Shown here: one piece after another, positions 33,248 through 42,197 of the stretch
Numbering within the stretch: the stretch's first letter is position 1
Layout of the letters: each line of letters begins with the position of its first letter
Assembly: GCA_964387685.1 (NCBI GenBank)
Contig: CAYLXK010000017.1
Span: forward strand, 62,001 to 126,000
Source of the DNA: Bryobacter sp964387685
Lineage (GTDB): Bacteria > Acidobacteriota > Terriglobia > Bryobacterales > Bryobacteraceae
Length of the DNA: 64,000 nucleotides
Reading direction: 5' to 3'
The notes under the pieces: model-generated
Database searches by the model: none
The model's input: the letters and a program-made list of their open reading frames with translations, nothing else
Told to the model about the DNA's origin: nothing
Made by a program: the position numbers and the translations under genes

Positions 33248-35419
33248 CTACTTCCGCCGGTTCTCAAACCACACCACGTTGCGCGACTCCTGCCCGGCCA
33301 CCAGCACGTCCAGGTCCCCATCGCCATCGAGGTCGTCCAGGCGAATGTCGTAGGCCGCCTGATTCTCGTGCAAGTGCCGCTTGGTGAAGTGGCCGCGTCC
33401 ATCGTTTTCAAACCAGGCCACCACCATGGAATCCTTCGCGCACGTCACCGCGTCGATATCCCCATCGCCGTCGATGTCGCCCAGAGCCAGCGAGTGCGGA
33501 CCCACCAGCGACGCGTCGATTTCATGGCGCGCAAACGTCGGCCCCTCAAACCACACCAGCCCCACGCCGTGCCCGCGCGAGGCCAGGATGTCGTTCTTGC
33601 CGTCGCCGTTTAGGTCCGCCACCAGCGGATTGGTCGCCCCCGCGTCCTCAGTTGAAATCACGTGCTTCTTCCAAGGCCCCGGGCCCGCGGGCTGCTCCCA
33701 CCAGGCAAACCAGTTTCCGTCCCGACCGATCTTGGCCGCGCTCGTGATGTCGGGCCTTCCGTCTCCATTCAAATCGCCCGCGCCGTGATAGTGGCTCAGG
33801 CCCGGCGCATCCTTGTCGGCAAAGATAAAACGCTCCCAATAGGTTCCCTTGACGGTCGGCTTCAACCACACAATGGAATTCCCCAATGCGCCCATCGGCT
33901 GGCCGCTATTCGCAATCAGATCCAGCTTGCCGTCTCGGTCGATGTCGTGCACCGCCAGACCATGCACGCCGTTGATGCCGCCCTTCGTGTAGTCCTCGAT
34001 CAAGTGGAAACGCCAGGGTTGGCTTAGCGGCTGCGCGGGTTGCTCCAGCCAATACACGTAGCCCGGCGCATACTGCGCGCCAATAAAATCCTCATCGCCG
34101 TCGCCGTCCACGTCCAACACCGCCGAGTGGATGATGCTCGCGCCCTGGTAAATCGCTCGCGCCTGGCCTGTCCCCGCGCTCAGATAGTTCCGGTCCCCCG
34201 CGCTATAAATGATCCCCTTGCCCTTGGCTTGCCCGTTCAGCTTGATTCCAATGGCCGTCAGGCTCCGCTCGGGAACCGCCATCGCATGCCGCGTCCAAGC
34301 CCCTGCGCTCTGGTTCCAATAGATGCGGATGTTTTGGGTAGCCCGGCCGCAAGCAATCACCTCGGGCTTGCCGTCGCGATCCAAATCCGCGATCGTCAAG
34401 TCCTCCGCGGCCATCTCTTTGCCGTCTAGCCTCACGGTCCTCTCCCATTTCCCTTGGGCGTTCCGCTTCAGCAAGCCCACGCCGGTCTCTTTGCCGCGCC
34501 AGCCAAAGGCCAATTCATCGCTGCCGTCCCCATCAAAATCCGCAAAGCCCAGCGCGTGCCCCCCATAGGTTTCGCGATCCACATGCGCTCTTGGCCACAT
34601 CGTCCCCAGCGCCGTGCGGTAGTTTGCCGGCGGCGGCGGACCCTGCGCATTCAGCTTCGCCGGCGGCTCCTCGTAGATCACCAGATGGTCGCCGTGAAAG
34701 GCCTCAATCGTCGCCGCCACGCGGTAACGGTTCACGCGCCCCATCACCACCTCTCCCGGTTGGCCCTCGCCCATCAGACTCCGCGTCCACTTCCCTTCGT
34801 TCCCTCGCGCTAAAACTTCCACGCCTTGCTTGGACGCCATCACGATCTCTTGCCCCGCCTCCCCATGCATCTCTTCCAGGAAAAAGTTATGCGCCAGCTC
34901 CAGCCCTTCCGCCGCAATCTCCTCCCGCCAGCCGGGCAAATAGAAAACATGCGCCCGCCCCTCCAGCGGCAGCACGATCAGCTCCTTCGTTCCGTCTCCA
35001 TCCACATCCCCCCAACGGATCCGGTGCGCGCCCGGGATCTTGGCCACTTCGTGCAGCTTCCATTGCCCACCCTCCAACTGCTCCAGCCAATGCAGAGATC
35101 CCTTGCTGGCCCGTTCCCTCGGCTGCCACTCCGCCGCCAAGGCAAAGTCCAGCCGCCCGTCGCCGTTGATGTCGTGCGCCGCGATGGAAACATGATCCTT
35201 CGGCGCCGTATTCTCGCTGATCACATGCGGTGTCCACTTTGGCGCTTCGTACCAGATCACCTTCCCGCCCGTGATCGCCACAATATCCAGCTTGCCGTCG
35301 GCGTTTACATCCGCAGTGCGCACCGCATAGACCACGCCCAACTGCGCGGCAATCTCTTCCGTCCGAAACTGGGCCAACCCCGGAATGGCTAACAACAACA
35401 AGGCGAAAATCTTTGACAT
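33248..35419 (-). CDS. Secreted FG-GAP/VCBS beta-propeller protein
   Basis: A 723-residue exported protein. It starts with a signal peptide MSKIFALLLLAIPGLAQ (ATG 35419; TTG two codons upstream is less likely). The mature region is a chain of FG-GAP/VCBS repeats with calcium-binding DxDGDGxxD loops, for example DVNADGKLDIV, DINGDGRLDF, DVDGDGTKEL, DFDGDGSDEL, DLNGDGKNDI, DIDGDGDIDAV and DLDGDGDLDVL. These fold as integrin-like propellers and usually bind ligands or other proteins. No enzymatic motif is seen. It converges with the RraA-like gene with 3 bases between them. Confidence 0.88.
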   Translation of the reverse strand: MSKIFALLLLAIPGLAQFRTEEIAAQLGVVYAVRTADVNADGKLDIVAITGGKVIWYEAPKWTPHVISENTAPKDHVSIAAHDINGDGRLDFALAAEWQPRERASKGSLHWLEQLEGGQWKLHEVAKIPGAHRIRWGDVDGDGTKELIVLPLEGRAHVFYLPGWREEIAAEGLELAHNFFLEEMHGEAGQEIVMASKQGVEVLARGNEGKWTRSLMGEGQPGEVVMGRVNRYRVAATIEAFHGDHLVIYEEPPAKLNAQGPPPPANYRTALGTMWPRAHVDRETYGGHALGFADFDGDGSDELAFGWRGKETGVGLLKRNAQGKWERTVRLDGKEMAAEDLTIADLDRDGKPEVIACGRATQNIRIYWNQSAGAWTRHAMAVPERSLTAIGIKLNGQAKGKGIIYSAGDRNYLSAGTGQARAIYQGASIIHSAVLDVDGDGDEDFIGAQYAPGYVYWLEQPAQPLSQPWRFHLIEDYTKGGINGVHGLAVHDIDRDGKLDLIANSGQPMGALGNSIVWLKPTVKGTYWERFIFADKDAPGLSHYHGAGDLNGDGRPDITSAAKIGRDGNWFAWWEQPAGPGPWKKHVISTEDAGATNPLVADLNGDGKNDILASRGHGVGLVWFEGPTFARHEIDASLVGPHSLALGDIDGDGDIDAVTCAKDSMVVAWFENDGRGHFTKRHLHENQAAYDIRLDDLDGDGDLDVLVAGQESRNVVWFENRRK

Positions 35420-35460
35420 GGCCAAATTCTATATCTGTTATTTGTTGCCATAATGAAGTC

Positions 35461-36042
35461 GTGTCAAAGGTCAAGGACTTGGAATTCCAGCTTGAGCGCG
35501 CCCACCAGCAACTCCGGCTCTTCCAAAAAGTCAGCCGCTTCATGGTCAAAGCCATGAGCCTCAAAGACGTGCTCGCCGGCATCAACGGCCTTGTGGTGGA
35601 GTTCATGCGCTGCGATTCTTGCTTGCTCTATCTGCTCGACCGCGATGAGCTCGTTCTGTGCTCTTCCAATAACCCCGCGCCCAATACCCTAGGCCAATTA
35701 CGCCTGCGCCTGGACGAGGGCCTCACCGGCTGGGTGGCGCGCGAACGCCGTCTGGTGGCGATCAGTAAAGAGGCCTTTCTCGACCCTCGCTTTAAGGCCT
35801 TTGCCGAACTCCCCGAAGACCAATACGAGGCCTTCCTGTCGGCCCCCATCATCGCCCGCAACAAAGTAGTGGGCGTCATCAACGTGCAGCACCGCCAGCC
35901 TCACGTCTTCAGCGGGGACGCCATGGAAACGCTCACCACAGTCGGCGAGCAGGTGGGCGTCCTGCTGGCCTTGGCCAAGATGGAAAACAAAGGTGCCATT
36001 GAAGATATCGGAACGCTCGCCAGCGCCCTGGCATCCAATTAG
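35461..36042 (+). CDS. Stand-alone GAF-domain protein with N-terminal coiled coil
   Basis: A 193-residue cytosolic protein. Residues 1-35 look like a coiled coil (KVKDLEFQLERAHQQLRLFQ). Residues 40-175 form a GAF domain, with SCLLYLLDRDELVLCSS, RLDEGLTGWVARERRLVAI and the APIIARNKVVGVINVQHR strand. No kinase, cyclase or DNA-binding output is attached, so it may regulate a partner by contact. The GTG at 35461 is chosen because the open frame before it encodes unlikely sequence overlapping the divergent gene's 5' end. It is the first gene of a tightly packed run to 41843. Confidence 0.8.
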   Translation: MSKVKDLEFQLERAHQQLRLFQKVSRFMVKAMSLKDVLAGINGLVVEFMRCDSCLLYLLDRDELVLCSSNNPAPNTLGQLRLRLDEGLTGWVARERRLVAISKEAFLDPRFKAFAELPEDQYEAFLSAPIIARNKVVGVINVQHRQPHVFSGDAMETLTTVGEQVGVLLALAKMENKGAIEDIGTLASALASN

Positions 36043-36049
36043 TTAGACC

Positions 36050-37165
36050 ATGCTCCGGCGCACCTTCCTTGCCGCCGCCGCTTTACCGGCGCTCGGCCAA
36101 TCCGCCCCCCGCCGCTTTGTGCGCCGCTTCTATCACGACAAAGACCAGTTCACCAGCGCCTTTGCCGATTTCGCCATGCTCACGCGCCAGCGCGGCCTCG
36201 CTCTTGGCGTCCAAGCTAAACTGCCCGATGGCCGCCCTACCGGCATCATGATCTCCACCTCCGACGGTGGCGCCACCTGGCAGGAAGCCCCGCTAAAATT
36301 CCTGCCCGTCTCTCTCTTCGCCCTCGAAAACTCCTCGCTCTGGGCCGTCAGCGATAAGCAGGAAATCTGGTTCAGCGCCGAGGGTGGCCGCGAATGGCGC
36401 AAGCTCTCCAGGGCCAAAAACGCCCTGCGCGTTCACTTCCTCAACGACCAAATCGGTTTTGCCGTAGGCGCCCGCAAGACCGCTCTTCGCACCAAAGACG
36501 GCGGCAAAACCTGGAAGCCCATCCCCGAAGCCGAAAAGTCCGCGGGCAATCCGGAGACTGCCGCCTTCACTTGGGTCACCACTGCTGGCGGACGTCTCGT
36601 CTCTATCTTCGGCAACACCCAAGCCTTCCGCCGCCGCCGCGCCAGCCGCTATTTGCCGCCCGATTGGATGGACCCCAACGTCGCCCGCCTCGATATGGAA
36701 TCCCCCAGCATCACCCTCGCCCTCGATTCCAAAGACGCCGGCGAATCCTTCAAGCCCGCCACCGTCAACGCCTTCGGCAATCTCCACCGCGTGCGCGTCG
36801 CCCCCGATGGCCAAGGCCTCATCCTGCTCAAGTTCGAACGCTACTTCCCTTACGGCGGCGAACTCTACCGCTTCCGCGCCGATGCGAGCACTCCTATCGA
36901 GCGCGTCTATCGCCCCGAGAATCAAACCCTCCAAGACATGGTCTGGATTCCCGGCGAAGGCGCCTTTGTCGCCGTCACTGCACGCCCCAACAAAGTGCAG
37001 CTTCCCGTTCCCGGCCCCGTTAAAGTCATGCACTCGCGCGACCTCCAAACCTGGACCGAGATTCCCGTCGATTACCGCGCCGAAGCCAACGCCGTCATCT
37101 TGAGCGAAGTCCTCGGCCAGCTTTGGATGGCCACCGACGACGGCATGATCCTCCAACTCGTGTAA
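36050..37165 (+). CDS. Exported photosystem-repeat-type (Ycf48-like) beta-propeller
   Basis: A 371-residue secreted protein with an N-terminal signal of the RR-type (MLRRTFLAAAALPALGQS). The body contains sialidase/BNR-like Asp-box motifs, SDGGATWQEAP, AEGGREWRKLS, TKDGGKTWKPIP and SKDAGESFKPA, which are hallmarks of Ycf48/Hcf136-like and BNR propellers. No sialidase active-site arginines are evident. It lies 7 bases after the GAF gene and 9 bases before the sulfatase gene, so a shared transcript is likely; function unknown. Confidence 0.8.
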   Translation: MLRRTFLAAAALPALGQSAPRRFVRRFYHDKDQFTSAFADFAMLTRQRGLALGVQAKLPDGRPTGIMISTSDGGATWQEAPLKFLPVSLFALENSSLWAVSDKQEIWFSAEGGREWRKLSRAKNALRVHFLNDQIGFAVGARKTALRTKDGGKTWKPIPEAEKSAGNPETAAFTWVTTAGGRLVSIFGNTQAFRRRRASRYLPPDWMDPNVARLDMESPSITLALDSKDAGESFKPATVNAFGNLHRVRVAPDGQGLILLKFERYFPYGGELYRFRADASTPIERVYRPENQTLQDMVWIPGEGAFVAVTARPNKVQLPVPGPVKVMHSRDLQTWTEIPVDYRAEANAVILSEVLGQLWMATDDGMILQLV

Positions 37166-37174
37166 TCTGGCGGC

Positions 37175-38908
37175 ATGCTCTCGCGCCGCTCCTTGCTCTC
37201 CACCGGGCTCTCCACCGCCACCGCTCCGCTCCTGCGCGCCGCCGCCAAACGTCCCAACGTCCTCCTCATCATGACCGACGACCAGGGCTACGGCGATGCC
37301 TCCCGCCGCGGCAATCCTTATCTCTCCACGCCCCATCTGGATCGCCTCGCGGGCGAAAGCGTCGAGTTCACGCGCTTCAGCGTCTCCCCCGTCTGCGCTC
37401 CCACCCGCGCCGCCCTCCTCACCGGCCGCTATCCCCTCCGCACCGGCGTTCATGGCGTTACCAAAGGGCGCGAGACCATGCGGATGAACGAGGTCACCCT
37501 GGCCGATTCCATGAAGGCCGCCGGCTACCGCACCAGCCTCGTCGGCAAGTGGCACCTGGGAGAAAACTACCCCTACGTCCCCCACGCCCGTGGCTTCGAC
37601 GAATTCATCGGCTTTCGACCAGGCCACTGGAATTGGTACTTCGATTCCCCCGTCGAGCGCAACGGCAAGCCCTCGCAGCTTTCCGGCTACATTGGGGACT
37701 CTCTCACCAACGAAGCCATCCGCATCATCGACCAATCCCGCCGCGATCCTTTCTTTCTTTACCTGGCCTACAACACGCCCCACGCCCCCTACCAGGTTGC
37801 AGACAAGTATTTCGACAGGTTCGCGGGCAAAGGCCTCTCTGTCGAGAACCAAACCGTCTACGGCATGGTCTCGAACCTCGACGACAACATCGGCCGCCTC
37901 CTCGCGCATCTGGAAAAACGCAATCTCGCCCAAGACACCATCGTCGTCTTCCTCCAGGACAACGGCCCCCAAACCGACCGCTTCAACTCGGGCCTCCGCG
38001 CCCGCAAAGGCAGCGTTTATGAGGGCGGCACCCGCAGCCCCCTCTATATCCGCTATCCCGCTAAGCTCCAAGGCGGCCGCTCCCTCGATACCATCTGCAG
38101 CCACATCGATATCACCCCCACCCTTCTCGACCTCTGCGTCGTCCCCCGCCAATCGGGTCCGCCCCTCGATGGCCTCAGTCTGAAGCCCTTGCTCTCCGGC
38201 GCCAAATCCGCCTGGCCCACCCGCCACATCTTCACGCATGCCGATCAGCAACCGGACCCGCTGAAACCTTATCCCGGCTGCGCCCGCTCCCAGCAATACA
38301 AGATGGTCAACGGCACGGAGCTCTATGACTTGCTCTCCGATCCCGGCGAAAGAATCAACCTCGCCTCCCAGCATCCCGCGGAGCTAGCCAAGCTAAACCG
38401 CGCCTACGACGCCTGGTTCGCCTCCACCCTCGCAGGCTTTACTCCCGGCGCTCCCCCCGTCCCGGTTGGCTACCGCCAGGAAAATCCCGCCGTGCTTTCC
38501 GCGCCCCAAGGCCTGCTACAAGGTCAGCTCCGCTACTTCATGAAAATGGGCTACGCGCACGATTTCGTTACAGGTTGGCAGAGCCAGGACGACCGGATCG
38601 AGTGGCGCATCGATGCCCACACCCGCGGCCGCTATGAAGCCATCGCGGAATACCGCTGTGCCGCCAAGGGTCCCCATATCTCGCTCCGCCATCCTCGCGG
38701 CACTCTCGCCCAGCCGGTCCCGGCGGCCGTCTCCATGGAGGAGATCCACCTCCCCCATCGCGCCCACAACGGCGTCGAGGCGCCTGTCGTCCCTTGGGCT
38801 AAAGTCTCGCTCGGCGCTTTCGATTTGGCCGCCGGCCCCGCCGCCCTCTCGCTCCAAGTCGCCCAAGGCTCCGCCGATATCAAGTCCCTCCAGTTACGCT
38901 TGGTGTAG
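37175..38908 (+). CDS. Exported arylsulfatase-type sulfatase
   Basis: A 577-residue sulfatase (alkaline phosphatase superfamily). Residues 1-23 form a signal of the RR type. The metal site is LLIMTDDQGYGD (30-41) and the active site SPVCAPTRAALLTGR (71-85) contains Cys74 of the CxPxR motif, which must be converted to formylglycine. Further residues appear in LVGKWHLG, FFLYLAYNTPHAPY and FLQDNGPQTD. Residues after about 440 form an extra beta-rich domain. It likely removes sulfate from glycans or other esters in the periplasm. No formylglycine-generating or anaerobic maturase gene is in the window. Confidence 0.9.
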   Translation: MLSRRSLLSTGLSTATAPLLRAAAKRPNVLLIMTDDQGYGDASRRGNPYLSTPHLDRLAGESVEFTRFSVSPVCAPTRAALLTGRYPLRTGVHGVTKGRETMRMNEVTLADSMKAAGYRTSLVGKWHLGENYPYVPHARGFDEFIGFRPGHWNWYFDSPVERNGKPSQLSGYIGDSLTNEAIRIIDQSRRDPFFLYLAYNTPHAPYQVADKYFDRFAGKGLSVENQTVYGMVSNLDDNIGRLLAHLEKRNLAQDTIVVFLQDNGPQTDRFNSGLRARKGSVYEGGTRSPLYIRYPAKLQGGRSLDTICSHIDITPTLLDLCVVPRQSGPPLDGLSLKPLLSGAKSAWPTRHIFTHADQQPDPLKPYPGCARSQQYKMVNGTELYDLLSDPGERINLASQHPAELAKLNRAYDAWFASTLAGFTPGAPPVPVGYRQENPAVLSAPQGLLQGQLRYFMKMGYAHDFVTGWQSQDDRIEWRIDAHTRGRYEAIAEYRCAAKGPHISLRHPRGTLAQPVPAAVSMEEIHLPHRAHNGVEAPVVPWAKVSLGAFDLAAGPAALSLQVAQGSADIKSLQLRLV

Positions 38909-38911
38909 CCC

Positions 38912-39790
38912 ATGCCCATCGTCGAATGCGTCCCCAACTTTAGCGAGGGCAGGGAAGAGGCTACCCTCTCCGCCCTCGAGTCCGCGCTGAGCAGCGTCCC
39001 CGGCGTTCTACTCTTGGGCCGCGAAGCGGACATTGATCACAACCGCAGCGTCTTCACAATCGCCGGCCCGCCCGATGCCGTCGTGGAAGCCGCCGTCCGG
39101 GCCGTGGGCGTTGCCGCCGAACGCATCGACCTCAATTCGCACGCCGGCGAACATCCCCGCATTGGCGCGGCCGACGTCGTTCCCTTCGTTCCTGTCGAAG
39201 GCATCACCCTCGCCGAGTGTGTCCCCCTGGCTCACCATGCCGGCGCCGAAATCTGGCGCCGCTTCGGGGTCCCGGTCTACTTCTACGAAGCCGCCGCGAA
39301 GTCCCCAGAGCGCCAGCCCCTCGAATCCATTCGCTCGGGCAAGGTCGCTGGCGGCCCGGACCTTGGCACTTCCCATCCCACCGCGGGCGCCACCGTCGTG
39401 GGCGCGCGCAAATACCTAATCGCTTACAACATCAACCTCGCCTCGCCCAAGCTCGAAATCGCCAAGGCCATCGCCAAAAAGATTCGCACTTCTTCCGGCG
39501 GCCTCCCGCATGTCAAGGCCATGGGCGTTATGCTGCATTCCCGCCGCCAGGCCCAGGTCTCCATGAACCTGACCGACTTCGAAATCACGCCCCTCCACGT
39601 CGTTTACCGCGCCGTCGAAGCCGAGGCCCGCGCCTATGGCGTCGAAATCGTCTCCAGCGAGATGATCGGCTTCCTCCCCCGCCAAGCCGTCGAAATGGCC
39701 TTCGCGGATCTCCTGCGCTTCGAAAACTTCCGCGCCTCGTCGGTCTTAGAAAATGCGCTGGACGCTACACTGAAGGCAAGTGCTCGTTAG
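38912..39790 (+). CDS. ftcD: Glutamate formimidoyltransferase
   Basis: A 292-residue cytosolic enzyme moving a formimino group from formiminoglutamate to tetrahydrofolate in histidine degradation. The N-terminal MPIVECVPNFSEGREEATL, central NSHAGEHPRIGAADVVPF (where the catalytic His lies) and C-terminal SEMIGFLPRQAVEMAF are standard. The cyclodeaminase domain of bifunctional FtcD is absent, giving the single-function bacterial form. The start is 3 bases after the sulfatase stop. It overlaps lipA by 11 nt. Confidence 0.93.
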   Translation: MPIVECVPNFSEGREEATLSALESALSSVPGVLLLGREADIDHNRSVFTIAGPPDAVVEAAVRAVGVAAERIDLNSHAGEHPRIGAADVVPFVPVEGITLAECVPLAHHAGAEIWRRFGVPVYFYEAAAKSPERQPLESIRSGKVAGGPDLGTSHPTAGATVVGARKYLIAYNINLASPKLEIAKAIAKKIRTSSGGLPHVKAMGVMLHSRRQAQVSMNLTDFEITPLHVVYRAVEAEARAYGVEIVSSEMIGFLPRQAVEMAFADLLRFENFRASSVLENALDATLKASAR

Positions 39791-40658
39791 TATCCAAAGT
39801 ACAAGTACACCCAGTAGCTCCCGCCCCGCTTGGCTCAAGGCGCCCGCCCCCGTCGGGGACAACTACCGCGACCTCAAGCAATTGGTCGCGGACCTGAAAC
39901 TCCACACCGTCTGCGAAAGCGCCGCCTGCCCCAACATCGGCGATTGCTGGAATCGCCGCACCGCCACCTTCATGATCCTCGGCAACGTCTGCACCCGCCG
40001 CTGCGGCTTCTGCGCCGTCCAAAAGGGCATCCCTCTGGAGATGGATTACGACGAACCACGCCGCGTCGCGGAAGCCGTCTCTCAAATGGGCCTCCGCTTC
40101 GCCGTCATCACCAGCGTCAACCGCGACGACCAGCCCGACGGCGGCGCCTCCATTTTTGCCGCCGTCATCCGCGCCATCCGCGAGCGCGTCCCCGGCTGCG
40201 GCGTCGAAGTTTTGGTCCCGGATTTCCAAGGCTCCCATGCCGCCATGGATATCGTGCTCGCCGCCCGCCCCGACGTCCTCAACCACAACACGGAAACCGT
40301 CCCCCGCCTCTATAAACAAGTGCGCCTCGGCGCCCGTTTCGAGCGTAGCCTCGACATGCTCGCCTACGCTAAATCCCAGCGCCCGGACATCCCTACCAAG
40401 TCCGGCTTGATGCTCGGGCTTGGGGAAACGCTCGACGAAGTGAAAGATGCGATGCGCCAGCTTCGCGCGAGCCACGTCGACATCCTCACTCTGGGCCAGT
40501 ATCTCCGCCCCTCGCCTAAGCACTTGCCCATCCTCCGCTACGTGCCCATCGAAGACTTCCAAATGCTCCAGGCCTATGGCGAGTCCCTCGGCTTTCGCCA
40601 CGTCGAAAGCGGCCCCCTCGTTCGCAGTAGCTATCACGCCGACGAAGCTGTAAAATAA
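39780..40658 (+). CDS. lipA: Lipoyl synthase
   Basis: A 292-residue radical SAM enzyme that inserts two sulfur atoms into octanoyl groups. It carries both clusters' signatures: the auxiliary Cys set CESAACPNIGDC (about 45-56) and the radical SAM set CTRRCGFC (about 71-78, CxxxCxxC). The C-terminal Arg-Ser-Ser motif is present in LVRSSYHADE. The start is GTG at 39780, within the last 11 nt of ftcD, which matches the usual N-terminal length (SRPAWLKAPAPVGDNYRDL). It is cytosolic; no lipB accompanies it here. Confidence 0.95.
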   Translation: MLVSIQSTSTPSSSRPAWLKAPAPVGDNYRDLKQLVADLKLHTVCESAACPNIGDCWNRRTATFMILGNVCTRRCGFCAVQKGIPLEMDYDEPRRVAEAVSQMGLRFAVITSVNRDDQPDGGASIFAAVIRAIRERVPGCGVEVLVPDFQGSHAAMDIVLAARPDVLNHNTETVPRLYKQVRLGARFERSLDMLAYAKSQRPDIPTKSGLMLGLGETLDEVKDAMRQLRASHVDILTLGQYLRPSPKHLPILRYVPIEDFQMLQAYGESLGFRHVESGPLVRSSYHADEAVK

Positions 40659-40676
40659 GGCGAATAGATAGCGAAG

Positions 40677-41843
40677 TTGAACCCCAGTCTCCAAGCCCAG
40701 CTCGATCTCCTGCGCCAACGCATCGCCAAAGTCGATGCAAAGTTTGCCGCGCCCGCGCCCATTGAGTCCAGGCCTCTCGCAGGCGACGAGGTCGAAACTG
40801 AGTACGGCCGGCATCTCGAAGTGACCCGCCTCTATCCCTTCGATCACCTGCACGGCCGCCTGCCTGTCGAGCGCCTCCAGGAACTTGCCTCCGTCCGCCA
40901 GGTCTACCTGGATACGGAAACCACGGGCCTCGCCGGGGGCGCTGGCACCTTGGCTTTCCTGATCGGCGCCGCCGAAGTCACCGGCGAAGGCTTTCTCCTT
41001 CGTCAATGGTTCCTGCGCGACCACGGCGAGGAAGCGTCCGCCCTCCATGCCTTGGCGCAATATCTGAATAGCTTCGACACCCTCGTCACTTATAACGGCC
41101 GCACTTACGATCAGCCCCTCCTCGAAACCCGCTACACCCTCGCCCGCCAGCGCACTCCCTTCTCTCGCCTCGAACACAACGACCTCCTCTACGCCTCCCG
41201 CCGCCTCTGGAAACTCCGCTTCGATTCCTGCCGCCTCGTCGAACTCGAACGCCAACTCATCGGCCACGAGCGCATCGGCGACGTCCCCGGCGAACTCATC
41301 CCGCACCTCTACTTCGAATACCTCCGCACCCGCAACGCCTCGAAGCTCCAGGCGGTGCTTGAACACAACGCCCTCGACATTCTGTCGCTTGCCTTCCTCG
41401 CCGCCATCGTCCCCCCGGTCTTCGCCGACCCCGTCTCCTGCCCCCTCACCCATGGCGCCGAGCTTAGCGGCCTGGCCCGTTGGCTTGCCGGCGAAGGCCG
41501 TCTCGAGGAAGCCGCCCTGCTCTATCGCCGTGCCATCGACGCCCCCATCAGCGATGAATTGTTATTCCGCAGCCTCTGGGACCTTGCTCAAATTGAACGT
41601 AAGCTCGCCCGCCTCGACCAAGCCCTCATCATCTGGACCGATCTCTCGCAATCCAAAAACCCCTACCGGGCCGATGCCTATATCGAGCTAGCCAAGTATT
41701 ACGAGCACAAAGAAAAAAACTACTTCATGGCCCTCGAATGCACCCTCGCCGCCCGCGCCCTCACTCGCAACGCCGAAATCGAACACCGCCGCCTACGCCT
41801 CGAAACCCGCATCGCCACCCCCAAAAACCGCCGGCTGATTTAG
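40677..41843 (+). CDS. RNase H-like (YprB-type) exonuclease domain protein
   Basis: A 388-residue cytosolic protein. Residues 75-240 are a DnaQ-like/RNase_H_2 nuclease fold, with the Exo I motif VYLDTETTGLAGGAGTLAF, DTLVTYNGRTYDQPLLETR as Exo II and HNALDILSLAFL as Exo III. The C-terminal 130 residues resemble TPR-like helices (LARWLAGEGRLEEAALLYRRAI). The initiation codon is TTG at 40677, 18 bases after lipA; no ATG is nearby. It is likely a DNA or RNA exonuclease, like B. subtilis YprB which neighbours a helicase; no helicase is found here. Confidence 0.8.
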   Translation: MNPSLQAQLDLLRQRIAKVDAKFAAPAPIESRPLAGDEVETEYGRHLEVTRLYPFDHLHGRLPVERLQELASVRQVYLDTETTGLAGGAGTLAFLIGAAEVTGEGFLLRQWFLRDHGEEASALHALAQYLNSFDTLVTYNGRTYDQPLLETRYTLARQRTPFSRLEHNDLLYASRRLWKLRFDSCRLVELERQLIGHERIGDVPGELIPHLYFEYLRTRNASKLQAVLEHNALDILSLAFLAAIVPPVFADPVSCPLTHGAELSGLARWLAGEGRLEEAALLYRRAIDAPISDELLFRSLWDLAQIERKLARLDQALIIWTDLSQSKNPYRADAYIELAKYYEHKEKNYFMALECTLAARALTRNAEIEHRRLRLETRIATPKNRRLI

Positions 41844-41900
41844 GGCCGAAGGGCCGCAGTGTGCTCCCCCACCAGTTCTGTCGCGTGCCAGAATAGCGGT

Positions 41901-42197
41901 ATGGATCGTGCTCAAGTCCTCGCGACGCTGCGCAAACATGAAGCGGAGCTACGGGCGTCTGGGATCCTAAGCCTCTCGCTTTTCGGCTCAACCGCCCGTG
42001 GCCAAGCGGGGCCGGACTCTGACGTTGACCTGCTCGCCACTTTCGATAGCTCCCGCCGGATCTCGATCTTGGATGTAGCCGGTATGCAGATTGGCCTTTC
42101 GGAAATGCTTGGCTGTAACGTGGACCTTATCGAAGAAGGCAAGCTGAAGCCCCGCGTTCAAGCTCGGGTCCTGGCGGAGACGGTGCGTGCCTTCTAG
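41901..42197 (+). CDS. MntA-like minimal nucleotidyltransferase (antitoxin of an MNT/HEPN pair)
   Basis: A 98-residue nucleotidyltransferase of the MNT class. The active-site motif GSTARGQAGPDSDVD has the full GSx10DxD pattern, so it should be active. In HepT-MntA systems this protein AMPylates the tyrosine in the HEPN active-site region and so neutralises the toxin. ATG 41901 is chosen; an earlier in-frame ORF start at 41859 lacks conservation. The DNA here is clearly less GC-rich than its neighbours. It overlaps the HEPN gene by 11 nt. Confidence 0.85.
   Translation: MDRAQVLATLRKHEAELRASGILSLSLFGSTARGQAGPDSDVDLLATFDSSRRISILDVAGMQIGLSEMLGCNVDLIEEGKLKPRVQARVLAETVRAF

Noticed and set aside
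36293..38374. A 693-codon open frame on the minus strand
   Set aside because: It is antisense to the well-supported propeller and sulfatase genes; long antisense frames are expected with this GC-rich codon use and its sequence is low in complexity.
39765..41453. A 562-codon open frame on the minus strand
   Set aside because: It is opposite lipA and the YprB-like gene, which have firm motifs; judged a shadow.
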